This document shows positions 1-12,236 of a stretch of DNA of 64,000 nucleotides, in pieces. Location of the stretch: contig JAVTVY010051564.1 of NCBI GenBank assembly GCA_036873755.1, forward strand, positions 124,001-188,000, read 5' to 3'. The notes below the pieces were generated by a model, which saw nothing but the letters and a program-made list of their open reading frames with translations, was not told the origin of the DNA and did not search any database. This DNA comes from Hanleya hanleyi. Lineage: Eukaryota; Mollusca; Polyplacophora; Lepidopleurida; Hanleyidae. Both the position numbers and the translations under genes were made by a program. Numbering within the stretch: position 1 is the stretch's first letter; every line of letters begins with the position of its first letter.

Positions 1-249
1 CACTTTCAAATGTGGTCTGCGGCTCCTGAATTGTAACAAGGTGTGATATGGCTATAACTGATTGTTTCTAGCATACATTTTTTTCTATTTCATCAAGTAT
101 TCTGTCGCAATAAATGAGCATTTAAAAAAATTATTGTGACAGTTATTTTCCATAATTTAAAAAAAAACACTGAATGCAGATATGCATTACGTATGCTAGA
201 TTATTAACTCCTCACTGTTATCTTTAATGAATTCATTTTGTATTTTTAG

Positions 250-355
250 AATGAAAGTCCAAGAAAGACAAACAAGAAAAGCAAATGTAACTAGCGAGAA
301 GAGGGCTGAAAGGGACATCTTGTCGATTCTCAAAGAAAGAAATTGGCAGAAACAG
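250..355 (+). CDS. Putative internal exon of an unrecognised gene
   Basis: A 106-bp plus-strand stretch is bounded by an acceptor (TTTTTAG just before 250) and a donor (GTATGT from 356). After one leading base it reads 35 open codons, starting MKVQERQTRKANV and ending KERNWQKQ. The product is basic and probably helical. The frame joins in phase 0 to the exon at 1064-1186 if the second of two overlapping AG acceptors is used there. The rest of the gene would lie left of the window. I do not recognise the protein. The call rests only on splice sites, open frame and phase match, so it could be chance. Confidence 0.4.
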
Positions 356-1063
356 GTATGTACATAAGGCTGCAGTGTCCAATAAACACTTCTTTATGTG
401 GCAATTATATTTTCATTGGTGAAGCGTTAATGTGTTATATCCCATGATCCAGAAAATGTGAATATGTGTCAAGTTTGCCATATCTTTCAGATCAAATATA
501 TTTATTGTTTACAGATCAATAGCACAATCATACAATATTATACAATTATATGATCCCAATGAGGTAAATATGTTTTATGTACTAGAGAAAAACAATATTT
601 GCCGAGGCCAAGGGTTCCCACACAAGAGGAAGTAACTCAAAATGTATATTGAGTAGATCACCTCCCTTGTCGTATCATGGCCGTGATAGTGTTAAAGTAA
701 TGTAAATCTCTAGTTTTCAACTCTTCCAATACAAAGGGAAGTAACTATAGGTTTTACTCTCATAAATCATACTCATGTCATGGTTTCATTTAGAATATTT
801 GTTTGGGGGCCTTTTGGAATATTTTCTTTGAAAAGAAGTGAAGCCAAATTACTCAAAATGTAGTGTATTTGAAAGAACTTGGAATATTTCAAAAGGAATA
901 AAGAATTAATCATTTATTTTTTGTGAAAGGCCTGCATGGATTCCTGTTTTTGTTTGACTTTATCCTTCTTGTCGACCAAAACTGAAATACAACCTTCACC
1001 ACTTACTGCCTCGTACATATTAGGTTTACAAATTCTTATGTTGATTCCTTTTCTTTTCCAGAG
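356..1063 (+). other. Presumed intron of the left-edge gene
   Basis: This is AT-rich sequence between the two putative exons. It ends in a pyrimidine-rich tract with tandem acceptors (CCAG at 1061 and AG at 1063). I see no gene or recognisable element in it. Confidence 0.35.
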
Positions 1064-1186
1064 GTAATCCAGCAGTACCGTCCCAGCAAGACGACATCTG
1101 ATATCCATTATTACATGAGGGAGAAACTGAACAACTCGGCGAAGAATTTCATCAGGAAACAGAAAAACTCAACAGTAGATATGTGA
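1064..1186 (+). CDS. Putative terminal exon of an unrecognised gene
   Basis: After the acceptor CCAGAG, forty codons run open to TGA at 1184-1186: VIQQYRPSKTTSDIHYYMRE and then a basic tail ending KNSTVDM. Using AG at 1062-1063 rather than 1060-1061 keeps phase 0 with the exon at 250-355. The alternative acceptor meets a stop at once in two frames. Composition (K, R, S, Q, N) resembles the C-terminus of a nuclear or nucleic-acid-binding protein, but no family is recognised. A 5S-derived SINE starts about 20 bp after the stop and would lie in the 3' UTR. Confidence 0.42.
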   Translation, partial: VIQQYRPSKTTSDIHYYMREKLNNSAKNFIRKQKNSTVDM

Positions 1187-1206
1187 TATGATACGGCTTA
1201 TAGCAT

Positions 1207-1405
1207 TGGACACAACGGTTCTCGTCAGATCACCAAAGTTAAGCAACGTTAAGCTCGGTCAATACTTGGATGGGTGACCGGGCGCTATACTGGCTGGACT
1301 GATTAATGTCCAGGGTAATGGGAACTGTGAGCACTCGCGTTCTGGCAGATGTAGGCACCGTCATGATATGACTAAAACAAGGTTGAAAACGACGTTAAAC
1401 CCTAC
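1207..1405 (+). mobile_element. SINE with 5S rRNA-derived head (full-length copy)
   Basis: Bases 1207-1286 closely resemble the 3' two thirds of metazoan 5S rRNA, including its internal RNA polymerase III promoter: an A-box-like AAGTTAAGCAACGT, the intermediate element, and a C-box-like TGGATGGGTGACC. A ~100-bp body and a tail ending GACGTTAAACCC follow. The same body and tail recur at 32779-32920 (minus), 34448-34587 (plus) and 62020-62134 (plus), so this is a dispersed SINE and not a working 5S gene. 5S-headed SINEs are known in several animal groups (SINE3 type). Confidence 0.8.
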
Positions 1406-1429
1406 TTCTTTCTCTATCTACACCTAGTT

Positions 1430-1956
1430 AACATACTAGTATACGGAACCAAATTGACAGCTATATGCTATGTTTGCATGAGGTCTTATTAAACCTTTAT
1501 AAATCACTTCAACTGCTTTAGTTTCTTGAGCATTCAGTCTCTTCAATTCATCTGATGTGAATGCAGATTTATTCCAGTACAATGCCATACTTAATACCAT
1601 GGTACGAACCACTATGTTTTTGGTCAATTTTATCATCGTTTTACCATGGTGTATGCAGTTTGTCACAGTACATGTACCATGTAAAGCCATTGAACCTGTA
1701 AAGCCATGGTACATGTACTGTGGTCATAGCACGGTACCATGGTAGAGCCATACTACATGTAGCATGGTAAAACCATGGTTCTATGGAAAAACTATGGTAC
1801 TAGTGTTCCGCTTGTTCTTTTCTGTACAAGGGAAAGTAAGCTTGCTCAACATTGAAACTTTGCACAGTAGCTAAACTTTCACACTGTATTGAATGCCCTT
1901 TATCTGTCCATACTGGAGATTTATATTGGTCATGTGAAAGGGACGGCAAGTTCACA
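1430..1956. repeat. Palindrome-rich spacer (CCATGG / GGTACC cluster)
   Basis: Between 1597 and 1802 the hexamers CCATGG and GGTACC and variants such as ACCATGGT, CATGGTAC and TACATGTAC recur many times in both orientations, so the segment can fold on itself extensively. No credible gene is present. The gene array begins at about 1957. Confidence 0.6.
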
Positions 1957-2474
1957 CTAGGAAGGAGTCTTCATCATCAGAATCGCTGTCTACACTAATC
2001 ATGACGGGATCATCATCTTCGTCATCACTTTCCTCTACATCCATTTGGAGTGCTCTTGCTGCAATGCTTTGGACATCGTTCCACTTCTCTAGGCGGTACA
2101 TCTCATGGAGGGTTCTAGTTTCCTTAATCACGTGAGACTGTAATAGTAGCAGATCCACCACACCCTGTCGGCCATTCGCAGATGCCCTCTCCATCTTTCT
2201 GTTGATGAGCTCGTCTCTCTGATCTGGAATGCACAAAAAGATTTAGGAATAAGATAAAATGCTCGAATGTTATCAATATCCATTGTTATTTTCTTCAAAT
2301 TTAAACAGGAAATATATTTAATGGTTAAATAGAAACAGATCTGTTAATACATTTATTAAAGCAGTCAGTGAAAAAATAAATAAGCAACTTACCAAGCATT
2401 CTGATTAGATTCACTGTCACTTCGTGCATTCTCAGCTGATCTCTCAACTGTACAGCAACAATTTCGACATCCAT
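1952..2474 (-). pseudogene. Array gene copy 1, truncated at both ends
   Basis: Exon 1 is 2393-2474 and is intact, with conservative changes (VNLIRML at its end). Exon 2 runs from 2223 down to the array boundary near 1957, where homology stops right after the SDSDDEDSFL segment; a chance stop at 1952 follows. The last ~55 residues seen in the other copies are missing. Upstream of exon 1 the unit jumps, near 2534, from the leader straight to downstream spacer sequence, so the TATA-like box is also deleted. This is the left edge of the array and is unlikely to be functional. Confidence 0.8.
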
Positions 2475-3668
2475 ATTGAAAATACAATTGCTTCAATACT
2501 ACAGAATTGTGATAAATATCTGGTTGGGTTGTTTCATGCAATGATGCATAATCTATGTCTTAAAAGATTACGTAGGGAGTTCGTATTCGGCTGAGCTAGG
2601 CCTACCGCGCCTCTGGATATATCTGCGGGAGACATTTCTTATCTGCGAGAGTCATGTGGGGATATATTCCTGAATGAAGGAATATGCTCATTCAATTACA
2701 CGCAGAAGTTTACTTTTATACCATGGATTCCTTTCTAGTCTGAATTAAGTCTGTTGACTACGTATTGGGTGAAGTTGGGCGTAACTGATATTATACATGT
2801 AAATAGTTGGCTTTGTAAAATATTCAGGTCCCTATTTGGAATTAAAGCCAACATGGCAAATTTATTTCGATGTCAGTGTAACTACCGGTACTGTGAATGT
2901 GGAAGTTTGGTTAACCAACAAAATATCTAATTGTTTTGCTTTGCTACGCCAAAAAGTATAGCACTTGTATCTCAGACGAGACTACATACATGTAATTTGC
3001 TTGCAAGATCACAGACAGATCGTGGTGCGGTGGGAAAGATGGAAAAAACAGTACCGGTATTTCGCATTGATTTCTTTTATTAAATCTTTCAAATATGAAA
3101 TAACAGACAATAAATGAATGTCATAAATTTAATGAAGTAACTGGCATATTCAATCCATGTTATGGTAAATAGCACAATTTTAGACTGTAATCTCTGGTGA
3201 ATTACTTGATATCAACTGGGTTTTAGCAATTTCATCTCGACAAGCTAAACACGAATACCTGACGTACCTTACCTTACCTTGGTCTTGCTTCTGTCATGTC
3301 AGCCATATGTATAGCGCTATCGAGAACTGTCCATGTATGACTACTCTACATCCGTCGCACAAGTAGCAAAATCATCGACAACTAGAACCACAGTTGTCGT
3401 AATAAGAATTCTACAAAAACACAGGAGAAACTATTTTAGGTGTCATTGCTTTTTTATTATTATAATTAACAAAAGAAACAAACAATTCTGATTCACACAT
3501 CTTAGTATAAAATAGTTACATGATCGTGCCCCTTAAAAACGGGAAAACGTCAACTTTGAAACACCACAATTATGACAGTATATATTTCTAACGATGAATT
3601 TCGTATTTACAATATAGCACAATATGGGTCTAGCTCAATATATTTTGTATTGGCGGTATGCACTTTGC

Positions 3669-4344
3669 TTAAATACCCCTAAGAGAAGCAGAAGCTAAAC
3701 TTATATCATGAACAGTGTCTCTGAAAATATGAAACCGTGGACTATTAGTTGGGAGATCTTCCACGGTACTCAGATGCAAGTCATCTCCATCTCGTCCAAA
3801 GTCTACCATGTCTTGACTCTCACTCTCCAGGAAGGAGTCTTCATCATCAGAATCGCTGTCTATGCTAATCAAGACGGGATCATCATATTCGTCATCACTT
3901 TCCTCTACATCCATCTGGAGTGCTCTTGCTGCAATGCTTTGGACCTCGTTCCACTTCTCTTGGCGGTACATCTCATGGAGGGTTCTAGTTTCCTTAATCA
4001 CGTGAGACTGTAATAGTAGCAGATCCACCACACCCTGTCGGCCATTCGCAGATGCCCTCTCCATCTTTCTGTTGATGAGCTCGTCTCTCTGATCTGGAAT
4101 GCACAAAAAGATTTTGGAATATGATAAAATGCTCGAATGTTATCAATATCCATTGTTATTTTCTTCAAATTTAAACAGGAAATATATTTAATGGTTAAAT
4201 AGAAACAGATCTGTTATTACATTTATTAAAGCAGTCAGTGAAAAAATAAATAAGCAACTTACCAAGTATTCTGATTAGCTTCACTGTTACTTCGTGCATT
4301 CTCAGCTGATCTCTCAACTGTACAGCAACGATTTCGACATCCAT
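3669..4344 (-). CDS. Array gene copy 2: acidic ~168-aa protein, two exons
   Basis: Inferred structure: exon 1 at 4263-4344 (27 codons plus one base, starting MDVEIVAVQLRDQLRMHEV), donor GTAAGT, a 169-bp intron, acceptor CATTCCAG, exon 2 at 3669-4093. The joined frame is 507 bp including TGA, or 168 residues. Residues ~1-85 are charged and leucine-rich, likely helical (MERASANGRQ, HEMYRQEKWNEVQSIAARAL). Residues ~88-130 are an acidic Asp/Ser/Glu tract containing DPVLISIDSDSDDEDSF, which has the shape of a SUMO-interacting motif followed by phosphorylatable serines. The C-terminus is SLASASLRGI. There is no signal peptide or membrane segment. A TATA-like TTTATAA lies at 4455-4461 (reverse strand). 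This copy has DEYDD where others have DEDDD, and LISI for MISV. The family is not recognised. An unspliced reading would begin MCIPDQ in exon 2. Confidence 0.68.
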
Positions 4345-4454
4345 ATTGAAAATACAATCGCTTCAATACTACAGAATTGTGAGAAATATCTGGTTGGGTT
4401 GTTCCTCTTTTGCTTGTTCGCTGGGATTCTGACTCAGATTTTGTGGAAATCTCC

Positions 4455-4461
4455 TTATAAA
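4455..4461 (-). promoter_or_regulatory. TATA-like box shared by array copies
   Basis: On the minus strand GGCTTTATAAGGAG lies about 111 bp upstream of the copy 2 ATG. Equivalents are at 8770-8776 (copy 4), 10862-10868 (copy 5), 13023-13029 (copy 6) and 15101-15107 (copy 7). In copy 3 it is mutated to TTTATGA. In copy 8 it has been moved to 22835-22841 by the LINE insertion, and in copy 1 it is deleted. Conservation may only reflect the youth of the array; no transcription start is shown. Confidence 0.45.
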
Positions 4462-5826
4462 GCCATGGCTCTTACTCAACTAAGCAGGAGGTCTACATTC
4501 GCATTGTCTTTTATTCCCCAATGATTACTAATGATATATAATTCGCGTATTAAAAGATTACGCAGTGAAATAGCGTTCGACGTATCTAGCTTGCCTTTGA
4601 ACAAATCTGAAGGAGCCCCAATTAAAGGGATGTTTGCATGCGCTTAACTTTGATGTTAGCGTCTACATCTTATTGTTTTTTGTTCCTCAATGATTTTCAA
4701 TGATGCATAATCTAGGTCTTAAAAGATTACGTATGGAGTTCGTATTCGGCTGAGCTAGGCCTACCGCGCCTCTGAATAAATCTGTGGGAGAGATTTCTTA
4801 TCTGCGGGAGTCATGTGGGGATATATTCCTGAACGAAGGAATATGCTCATTCAATTACACGCAGAAGTTTACTTTTATACCATGGATTGCTTTCTAGTCT
4901 GAATTAAGTCTGTTGACTACGTATTGGGTGAAGTTGGGCGTTACTGATATTATACATGTAAATAGTTGGCTTTGTAAAATATTAAGGTCTCTATTTGGAA
5001 TTAAAGCCAGCATGGCAAATTTATTTCGATGTCAGTGTAACTACCGGTACTGTGAATGTGAACGTTTGGTTAACCAACAAAATATCTAATTGTTTGCTTT
5101 GCTACGCCAAAAGTATAGCACTTGTATCTCAGACGAGACTACATACATGTAATTTGCTTGCAATATCACAGACAGATCGTGGTGCGGTGGGAAAGATGGA
5201 AAAAACAGTACCGGTTTTTCGCATTGATTTCTTTTATTAAATCTTTCAAATATGAAATAACAGACGATAAATGAATGTCATCAATTTAATGAAGTAACTG
5301 GCATATTCAATCCATGTTATGGTAAATAGCACAATTTTAGACTGTAATCTCTGGTGAATTACTTGATATCAACTGGGTTTTAGCAATTTCGTCTCGACAA
5401 GCTAAACACGAATACCTGACGTACCTTACCTTACCCTGGTCTTGCTTCTGTCATGTCAGCCATATGTATAGCGCTATCGAGAACTGTCCATGTATGACTA
5501 CTCTACATCCGTCGCACAAGTTGCAAAATCATCGACAACTAGAACTACAGTTGTCGTAATAAGAATTCTACAAAAACACAGGAGAAACTATTTTAGGTGA
5601 CATTTCTTTTTTTATTATTATAATTAACAAATGAAACAAACAATTTTGATTCACACATCTTAGTACAAGATAGTTACATGATCGTGCCCCTTAAAAACGG
5701 GAAAACCTAAACTTTGAAGCACCACAATTATGACAGTATATATTTCTAACGATGAATTTCGTATTTACAATATAGCACAATATGGGTCTAGCTCAATATA
5801 TTTTGTATTGGCGGTGTGCAATTTGC

Positions 5827-6502
5827 TTAAATACCCCTAAGAGAAGCAGAAGCTAAACTTATATCATGAACAGCGTCTCTGAAAATATGAAACCGTGGAC
5901 TATTAGTTGGGAGATCTTCCACGGTACTCAAGTGCAAGTCATCTCCATCTCGTCCAAAGTCTACCATGTCTTGACTCTCACCCTCCAGGAAGGAGTCTGC
6001 ATCATCAGAATCGCTGTCTACACTAATCATGACGGGATCATCATCTTCGTCATCACTTTCCTCTACATCCATCTGGAGTGCTCTTGCTGCAATGCTTTGG
6101 ACCTCGTTCCACTTCTCTTGGCGGTACATCTCATGGAGGGTTCTAGTTTCCTTAATCACGTAAGACTGTAATAGTAGCAGATGCACCACACCCTGTCGGC
6201 CATTCGCAGATGCCCTCTCCATCTTTCTGTTGATGAGCTCGTCTCTCTGATCTGGAATGCACAAAAAGATTTAGGAATAAGATAAAATGCTCGAATGTTA
6301 TCAATATCCATTGTTATTTTCTTCAAATTTAAACAGGAAATATATTTAATGGTTAAATAGAAACAGATCTGTTAATACATTTATTAAAGCAGTCAGTGAA
6401 AAAATAAATAAGCAACTTACCAAGTATTCTGATTAGCTTCACTGTCACTTCGTGCATTCTCAGCTGATCTCTCAACTGTACAGCAACAATTTCGACATCC
6501 AT
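5827..6502 (-). CDS. Array gene copy 3: acidic ~168-aa protein
   Basis: Exon 1 is 6421-6502 and exon 2 is 5827-6251; the joined frame stays open for 168 codons. Relative to copy 2 it has VVHLLLLQSYV for VVDLLLLQSHV, the consensus acidic core ESDDEDDDPVMISVDSDSDD, then ADSFLEGES. The TATA-like box is altered (reverse-strand TTTATGA near 6613-6619), so expression may differ. Splice sites match copy 2. Confidence 0.66.
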
Positions 6503-7985
6503 ATTGAAAATACAATTGCTTCAATACTACAGAATTGTGATAAATATCTGGTTGGGTTGTTTCTCTTTTGCTTGTTCGCTGAGATTCTGAGTCAGATTTT
6601 GTGGCAATCTCCTCATAAAGCCATGGCTCTTACTCAACTAAGCAGGGGGTCTATATTCGCATTGTCTTTTATTCCCCAATGATTACTAATGATATATAAT
6701 TCGCGTATTAAAAGATTACCCAGTGAAATCGCGTTTGGCGTACCTAGCTTGGCTTTGAACAAATCTGAAGGAGCCCCCATTAAGGTGATGTTTGCATGCG
6801 CTTAACTTTGATGTTAGCGCCTACATCTTATTGTTTTTTGTTCCTCAATTATTTCCAATGATACATAATCTATGTCTTAAAAGATAACGTAGGGAGTTCG
6901 TATTCGGCTGAGCTAGGCCTACCGCGCCTCTGGATATATCTGCGGGAGACATTTCTTATCTGCGAGAGTCATGTGGGGATATATTCCTGAACGAAGGAAT
7001 ATGCTCATTCAATTACACGCAGAAGTTTACTTTTATACTATGGATTGCTTTCTAGTCTGAATTAAGTCTGTTGACTACGTATTGGGTGAAGTTGGGCGTA
7101 ACTGATATTATACATGTAAATAGTTGGCTTTGTAAAATATTCAGGTCTCTATTTGGAATTAAAGCCAACATGGCAAATTTATTTCGATGTCAGTGTGACT
7201 ACCGGTACTGTGAATGTGAAAGTTTGGCTAACCAACAAAATATCTAATTGTTTTGCTTTGCTACGCCAAAAGTATAGCACTTGTATCTCAGACGAGACTA
7301 CATACATGTAATTTGCTTGCAAGATCACAGACAGATCGTGGTGCGGTGGGAAAGATGGAAAACACAGTACCGGTATTTCGCATTGATTTCTTTTATTAAA
7401 TCTTTCAAATATGAAATAACCGGCAATAAATGAATGTCATAAATTTAATGAAGTAACTGGCATATTCAAGCCATGTTATGGTAAATAGCACAATTTTAGA
7501 CTGTAATCTCTGGTGAATTACTTGATATCAACTGGGTTTTAGCAATTTCATCTCGACAAGCTAAACACGAATACCTGACGTACCTTACCTTACCTTGGTC
7601 TTGCTTCTGTCATGTCAGCCATATGTATAGCGCTATCGAGCACTGTCCATGTATGACTACTCTACATCCGTCGCACAAGTTGCAAAATCATCGACAACTA
7701 GAACTACTGTTGTCGTAATAAGAATTCTACAAAAACACAGGATAAACTATTTTATGTGACATTCCTTTTTTTATTATTATAATTAACAAATGAAACAAAC
7801 AATTCTGATTCACACCTCTTAGTATAAAATAGTTACACGATCGTGCCTCTTAAAAACGGGAAAACGTAAACTTTGAAGCACCACAATTATGACAGTATAT
7901 ATTTCTAACGATGAATTTCGTATTTACAATATAGCACAATATGGGTCTAGCTCAATATATTTTGTATTGGCGGTATGCAATTTGC

Positions 7986-8659
7986 TTAAATACCCCTAAG
8001 AGAAGCAGAAGCTAAACTTATATCATGAACAGTGTCTCTGAAAATATGAAACCGTGGACTATTAGTTGGGAGATCTTCCACGGTACTCAAGTGCAAGTCA
8101 TCTCCATCTCGTCCAAAGTCTACCATGTCTTGACTCTCACTCTCCAGGAAGGAGTCTTCATCATCAGAATCGCTGTCTACACTAATCATGACGGGATCAT
8201 CATCTTCGTCATCACTTTCCTCTACATCCATCTGGAGTGCTCCTGCTGCAATACTTTGGACCTCGTTCCACTTCTCTTGGCGGTACATCTCATGGAGGGG
8301 TCTAGTTTCCTTAATCACGTGAGACTGTAATAGTAGCAGATCCACCACACCCTGTCGGCCATTCGCAGATGCCCTCCATCTTCCTGTTGATGAGCTCGTC
8401 TCTCTGATCTGGAATGCACCAAAAGATTTAGGAATAAGATAAAATGCTCGAATGTTATCAATATCCATTGTTATTTTCTTCAAATTTAAACAGGAAATAT
8501 ATTTAATGGTTAAATAGAAACAGATCTGTTAATACATTTATTAAAGCAGTCAGTCAAAAAATAGATAAGCAACTTACTAAGTATTCTGATTAGCTTCACT
8601 GTCACATCGTGCATTCTCAGCTGATCTCTCAACTGTACAGCAACAATTTCGACATCCAT
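7986..8659 (-). pseudogene. Array gene copy 4, frameshifted
   Basis: Exon 1 is 8578-8659 and exon 2 is 7986-8408. Exon 2 is 423 bp instead of 425: two bases are missing near 8375, in the stretch coding KMERAS in the other copies. With splicing, the frame breaks soon after the junction. The rest of exon 2 is still open and reads continuously from an upstream ATG in the retained intron (8483), giving a 165-residue unspliced reading that I judge accidental. The last base of exon 1 is A rather than G. Probably a recently disabled copy. Confidence 0.7.
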
Positions 8660-10078
8660 ATTGAAAATACAATTGCTTCAATACTACAGAATTGTGATAA
8701 ATATCTGGTTGGGTTGTTTCTCTTTTGCTTGTTCGCTGGGATTCTGACTCAGATTTTGCGGCAATCTCCTTATAAAGCCATGGCTCTTACTCAACTAAGC
8801 AGGGGGTCTATATTCGCATTGTCTTTTATTCCCCAATGATTACTAATGATATATAATTCGCGTATTAAAAGATTACGCAGTGAAATCGCGTTCGGCGTAT
8901 CTAGCTTGCCTTTGAACAAATCTGAAGGAGCCCCCATTAAGGGGATGTTTGCATGCGCTTAACTTTGATGTTAGCGCCTACATCTTATTGTTTTTTGTTC
9001 CTCAATGATTTCCAGGGATGCATAATCTATGTCTTAAAAGATTACGTATGGAGTTCGTATTCGGCTGAGCTAGGCCTACCGCGCCTCTGGATAAATCTGC
9101 GTGAGACATTTCGTATCTGCGGGAGTCATGTGGGGATATATTCCTGAACGAAGGAATATGCTCATTCAATTACACGCAGAAGTTTACCTTTATACCATGG
9201 ATTGCTTTCTAGTCTGAATTAAGTCTGTTGACTACGTATTGGGTGAAGTTGGGCGTAACTGATATTATAGATGTAAATAGTTGGCTGTGTAAAATATTCA
9301 GCTCTCTATTTGGAATTAAAGCCAACATGGCAAATTTATTTCGATGTCAGTGTAACTACCGGTACTGTGAATGTGAAAGTTTGGCTAACCAACAAAATAT
9401 CTAATTGTTTTGCTTTGCTACGCCAAAAGTATAGCACTTGTATCTCAGACGAGACTACATACATGCAATTTGCTTGCAAGATCACAGACAGATCATGGTG
9501 CGGTGGGAAAGATGGAAAAAACAGTACCGGTATTTCGCATTGATTTCTTTTATTAAATCTTTCAAATATGAAGTAACAGATAATAAATGAATGTCATAAA
9601 TTTAATCAACTAACTGGCATATTCAATTCATGTTATGGTAAATAGCACAATTTTAGACTGTAATCTCTGGTGAATTACTTGATATCAACTGGGTTTTAGC
9701 AATTTCATCTCGACAAGCTAAACACGAATACCTGACGTACCTTACCTTACCTTGGTCTTGCTTCTGTGACGTCAGCCATATGTATAGCGCTATCGAGAAC
9801 TGTCCATGTATGACTACTCTACATCCGTTGCACAAGTTGCAAAATCATCGACAACTAGAACTACAGTTGTCGTAATAAGATTTCTACAAAAACACTGATT
9901 CTGATTCACACATCTTAGTATAAAATAGTTACATGATCGTGCCCCTTAAAAACGGGAAAACGTAAACTTTGAAGCACCACAATTATGACAGTATATATTT
10001 CTAACGATGAATTTCGTATTTACAATATAGCACAATATGGGTCTAGCTAAAACAAAATATTGGCGGTATGCAATTCGC

Positions 10079-10751
10079 TTAAATACCCCTAAGAGAAGCT
10101 GAAGCTAAACTTATATCATGAACAGTGTCTCTGAAAATATGAAACCGTGGACTATTAGTTGGGAGATCTTCCACGGGACTCAAGTGCAAGTCATCTTCAT
10201 CTCGTCCAAAGTCTGCCATGTCTTCAGTCTCATTCTCCAGGAAGGAGTCTTCATCATCAGAATCGCTGTCTACACTAATCATAACTGGATCATCTTCGTC
10301 ATCACTTTCCTCTACATCCATCTGGAGTGCTCTTGCTGCAATGCTTTGGACCTCGTTCCACTTCTCTTGGCGGTACATCTCATGGAGGGTTCTAGTTTCC
10401 TTAATCACGTGAGACTGTAATAGTAGCAGATCCACCACACCCTGTCGGCCATTCGCAGATGCCCTCTCCATCTTTCTGTTGATGAGCTCGCCTCTCTGAT
10501 CTGGAATGCACAAAAAGATTTAGGAATAAGATAAAATGCTCGAATGTTATCAATATCCATTGTTATTTTCTTCAAATTTAAACAGGAAATATATTTAACG
10601 GTTAAATAGAAACAGATCTGTTATTACATTTATTAAAGCAGTCAGTGAAAAAATAAATAAGCAACTTACCAAGTATTCTGATTAGCTTCACTGTCACTTC
10701 GTGCATTCTCAGCTGATCTCTCAACTGTACAGCAACAATTTCGACATCCAT
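10079..10751 (-). CDS. Array gene copy 5: acidic protein, one Asp codon shorter
   Basis: Exon 1 is 10670-10751 and exon 2 is 10079-10500 (422 bp). A 3-bp deletion removes one Asp from the DDEDDDP run, leaving 167 residues in frame. Exon 2 carries variants (ENETEDMADF, LHLSPVEDL) shared mainly with copy 8, while the unit's downstream flank matches copy 7. This is a mosaic. Splice sites and the TATA-like box at 10862-10868 are intact. Because the only coding indel is a codon multiple, the frame may be under selection, but one case is weak evidence. Confidence 0.66.
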
Positions 10752-12236
10752 GTTGAAAATACAATTGCTTCAATGCTACAGAATTGTGATAAATATCTGG
10801 TTGGGTTGTTTCTCTTTTGCTTGTTCGCTGGGATTCTGACTCAGATTTTGCGGCAATCTCCTTATAAAGCCATGGCTCTTACTCAACTAAGCAGGGGTCT
10901 ATATTCGCATTGTCTTTTATTCCCCAATGATTACTAATGATATATAATTCGCGTATTAAAAGATTACGCAGTGAAATCGCGTTCGGCGTATCTAGCTTGC
11001 CTTTGAACAAATCTAAAGGATGATGATTCAATAAAGGAATGTTTGCATGCGCTTAACTTTGATGTTAGCGCCTACATCTTATTGTTTTTTGTTCCTCAAT
11101 GATTTCCAATGATGCATAATCTAAGTTTTAAAAGATTACGTATGGAGTTCGTATTCGGCTGAGCTAGGCCTACCGCGCCTCTGGATAAATCTGCGGGAGA
11201 CATTTCTTATCTGCAGGAGTCATGTGGGGATATATTCCTGAACGAAGGAATATGCTCATTCAATTACACGCAGAAGTTTACTTTTATACTATGGATTGCT
11301 TTCTAGTCTGAATTAAGTCTGTTGACTACGTATTGGGTGAAGTTGGGCGTAACTGATATTATACATGTAAATAGTTGGCTTTGTAAAATATTCAGGTCTC
11401 TATTTGGAATTAAAGCCAACATGGCAAATTTATTTCGATGTCAGTGTAACTACCGGTACTGTGAATGTGAAAGATTGGTTAACGAACAAAATATCTAATT
11501 GTTTTGCTTTGCTACGCCAAAAGTATAGCACTTGTATCTCAGACGAGACTACATACATGTAATTTGCTTGCAAGATCACAGACAGATCGTGGTGCGGTGG
11601 GAAAGATGGAAAAAACAGTAGCGGTATTTCGCATTGATTTCTTTTATTAAATCTTTCAAATATGAAATAACAGACAATAAATGAATGTCATAAATTTAAT
11701 GAACTAACTGGCATATTCAATCCATGTTAAGGTAAATAGCACAATTTTAGACTGTAATCTCTGGTGAATTACTTGATATCAACTGGGTTTTAGCAATTTC
11801 ATCTCGACAAGCTAAACACGAATACCTGACGTACCTTACCTTACCTTGGTCTTGCTTCTGTCATGTCAGCCATATGTATAGCGCTATCGAGAACTGTCCA
11901 TGTATGACTACTCTACATCCGTCGCACAAGTTGCAAAATCATCGACAACTAGAATTACAGTTGTCGTAATAAGAATTCTACAAAAACACAGCAGAAACTA
12001 TTTTAGGTGACATTGCTTTTTTTATTATTATAATTAACAAATGAAACAAACAATTTTGATTCACACATCTTAGTATAAAATAGTTACATGATCGTGCCCC
12101 TTAAAAACGGGAAAACGTAAACTTTGAAGCACCACAATTATGACAGTATATATTTCTAACGATGAATTTCGTATTTAAAATATAGCACAATATGGGTCTA
12201 GCTCAATATATTTTGTATTGGCGGTATGCAATTTGC

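Noticed and set aside
1207..1286. 5S rRNA gene
   Set aside because: Only part of 5S is present, it is fused to a SINE body, and relatives with the same body are dispersed.
3708..4013. 101-codon plus-strand frames recurring in each array unit
   Set aside because: They lie antisense to exon 2 of the minus-strand gene and arise from its codon bias; they have no splice context or promoter.
4294..4524. 76-codon plus-strand frames with a hydrophobic stretch in each unit
   Set aside because: They overlap exon 1, leader and TATA-like box of the minus-strand gene and show frame-breaking differences in several units.
4995..5240. Plus-strand ~80-codon frame in the array spacer
   Set aside because: Different lengths and frames in different units (frameshifts at 9310, 13563, 15668), so not under selection.
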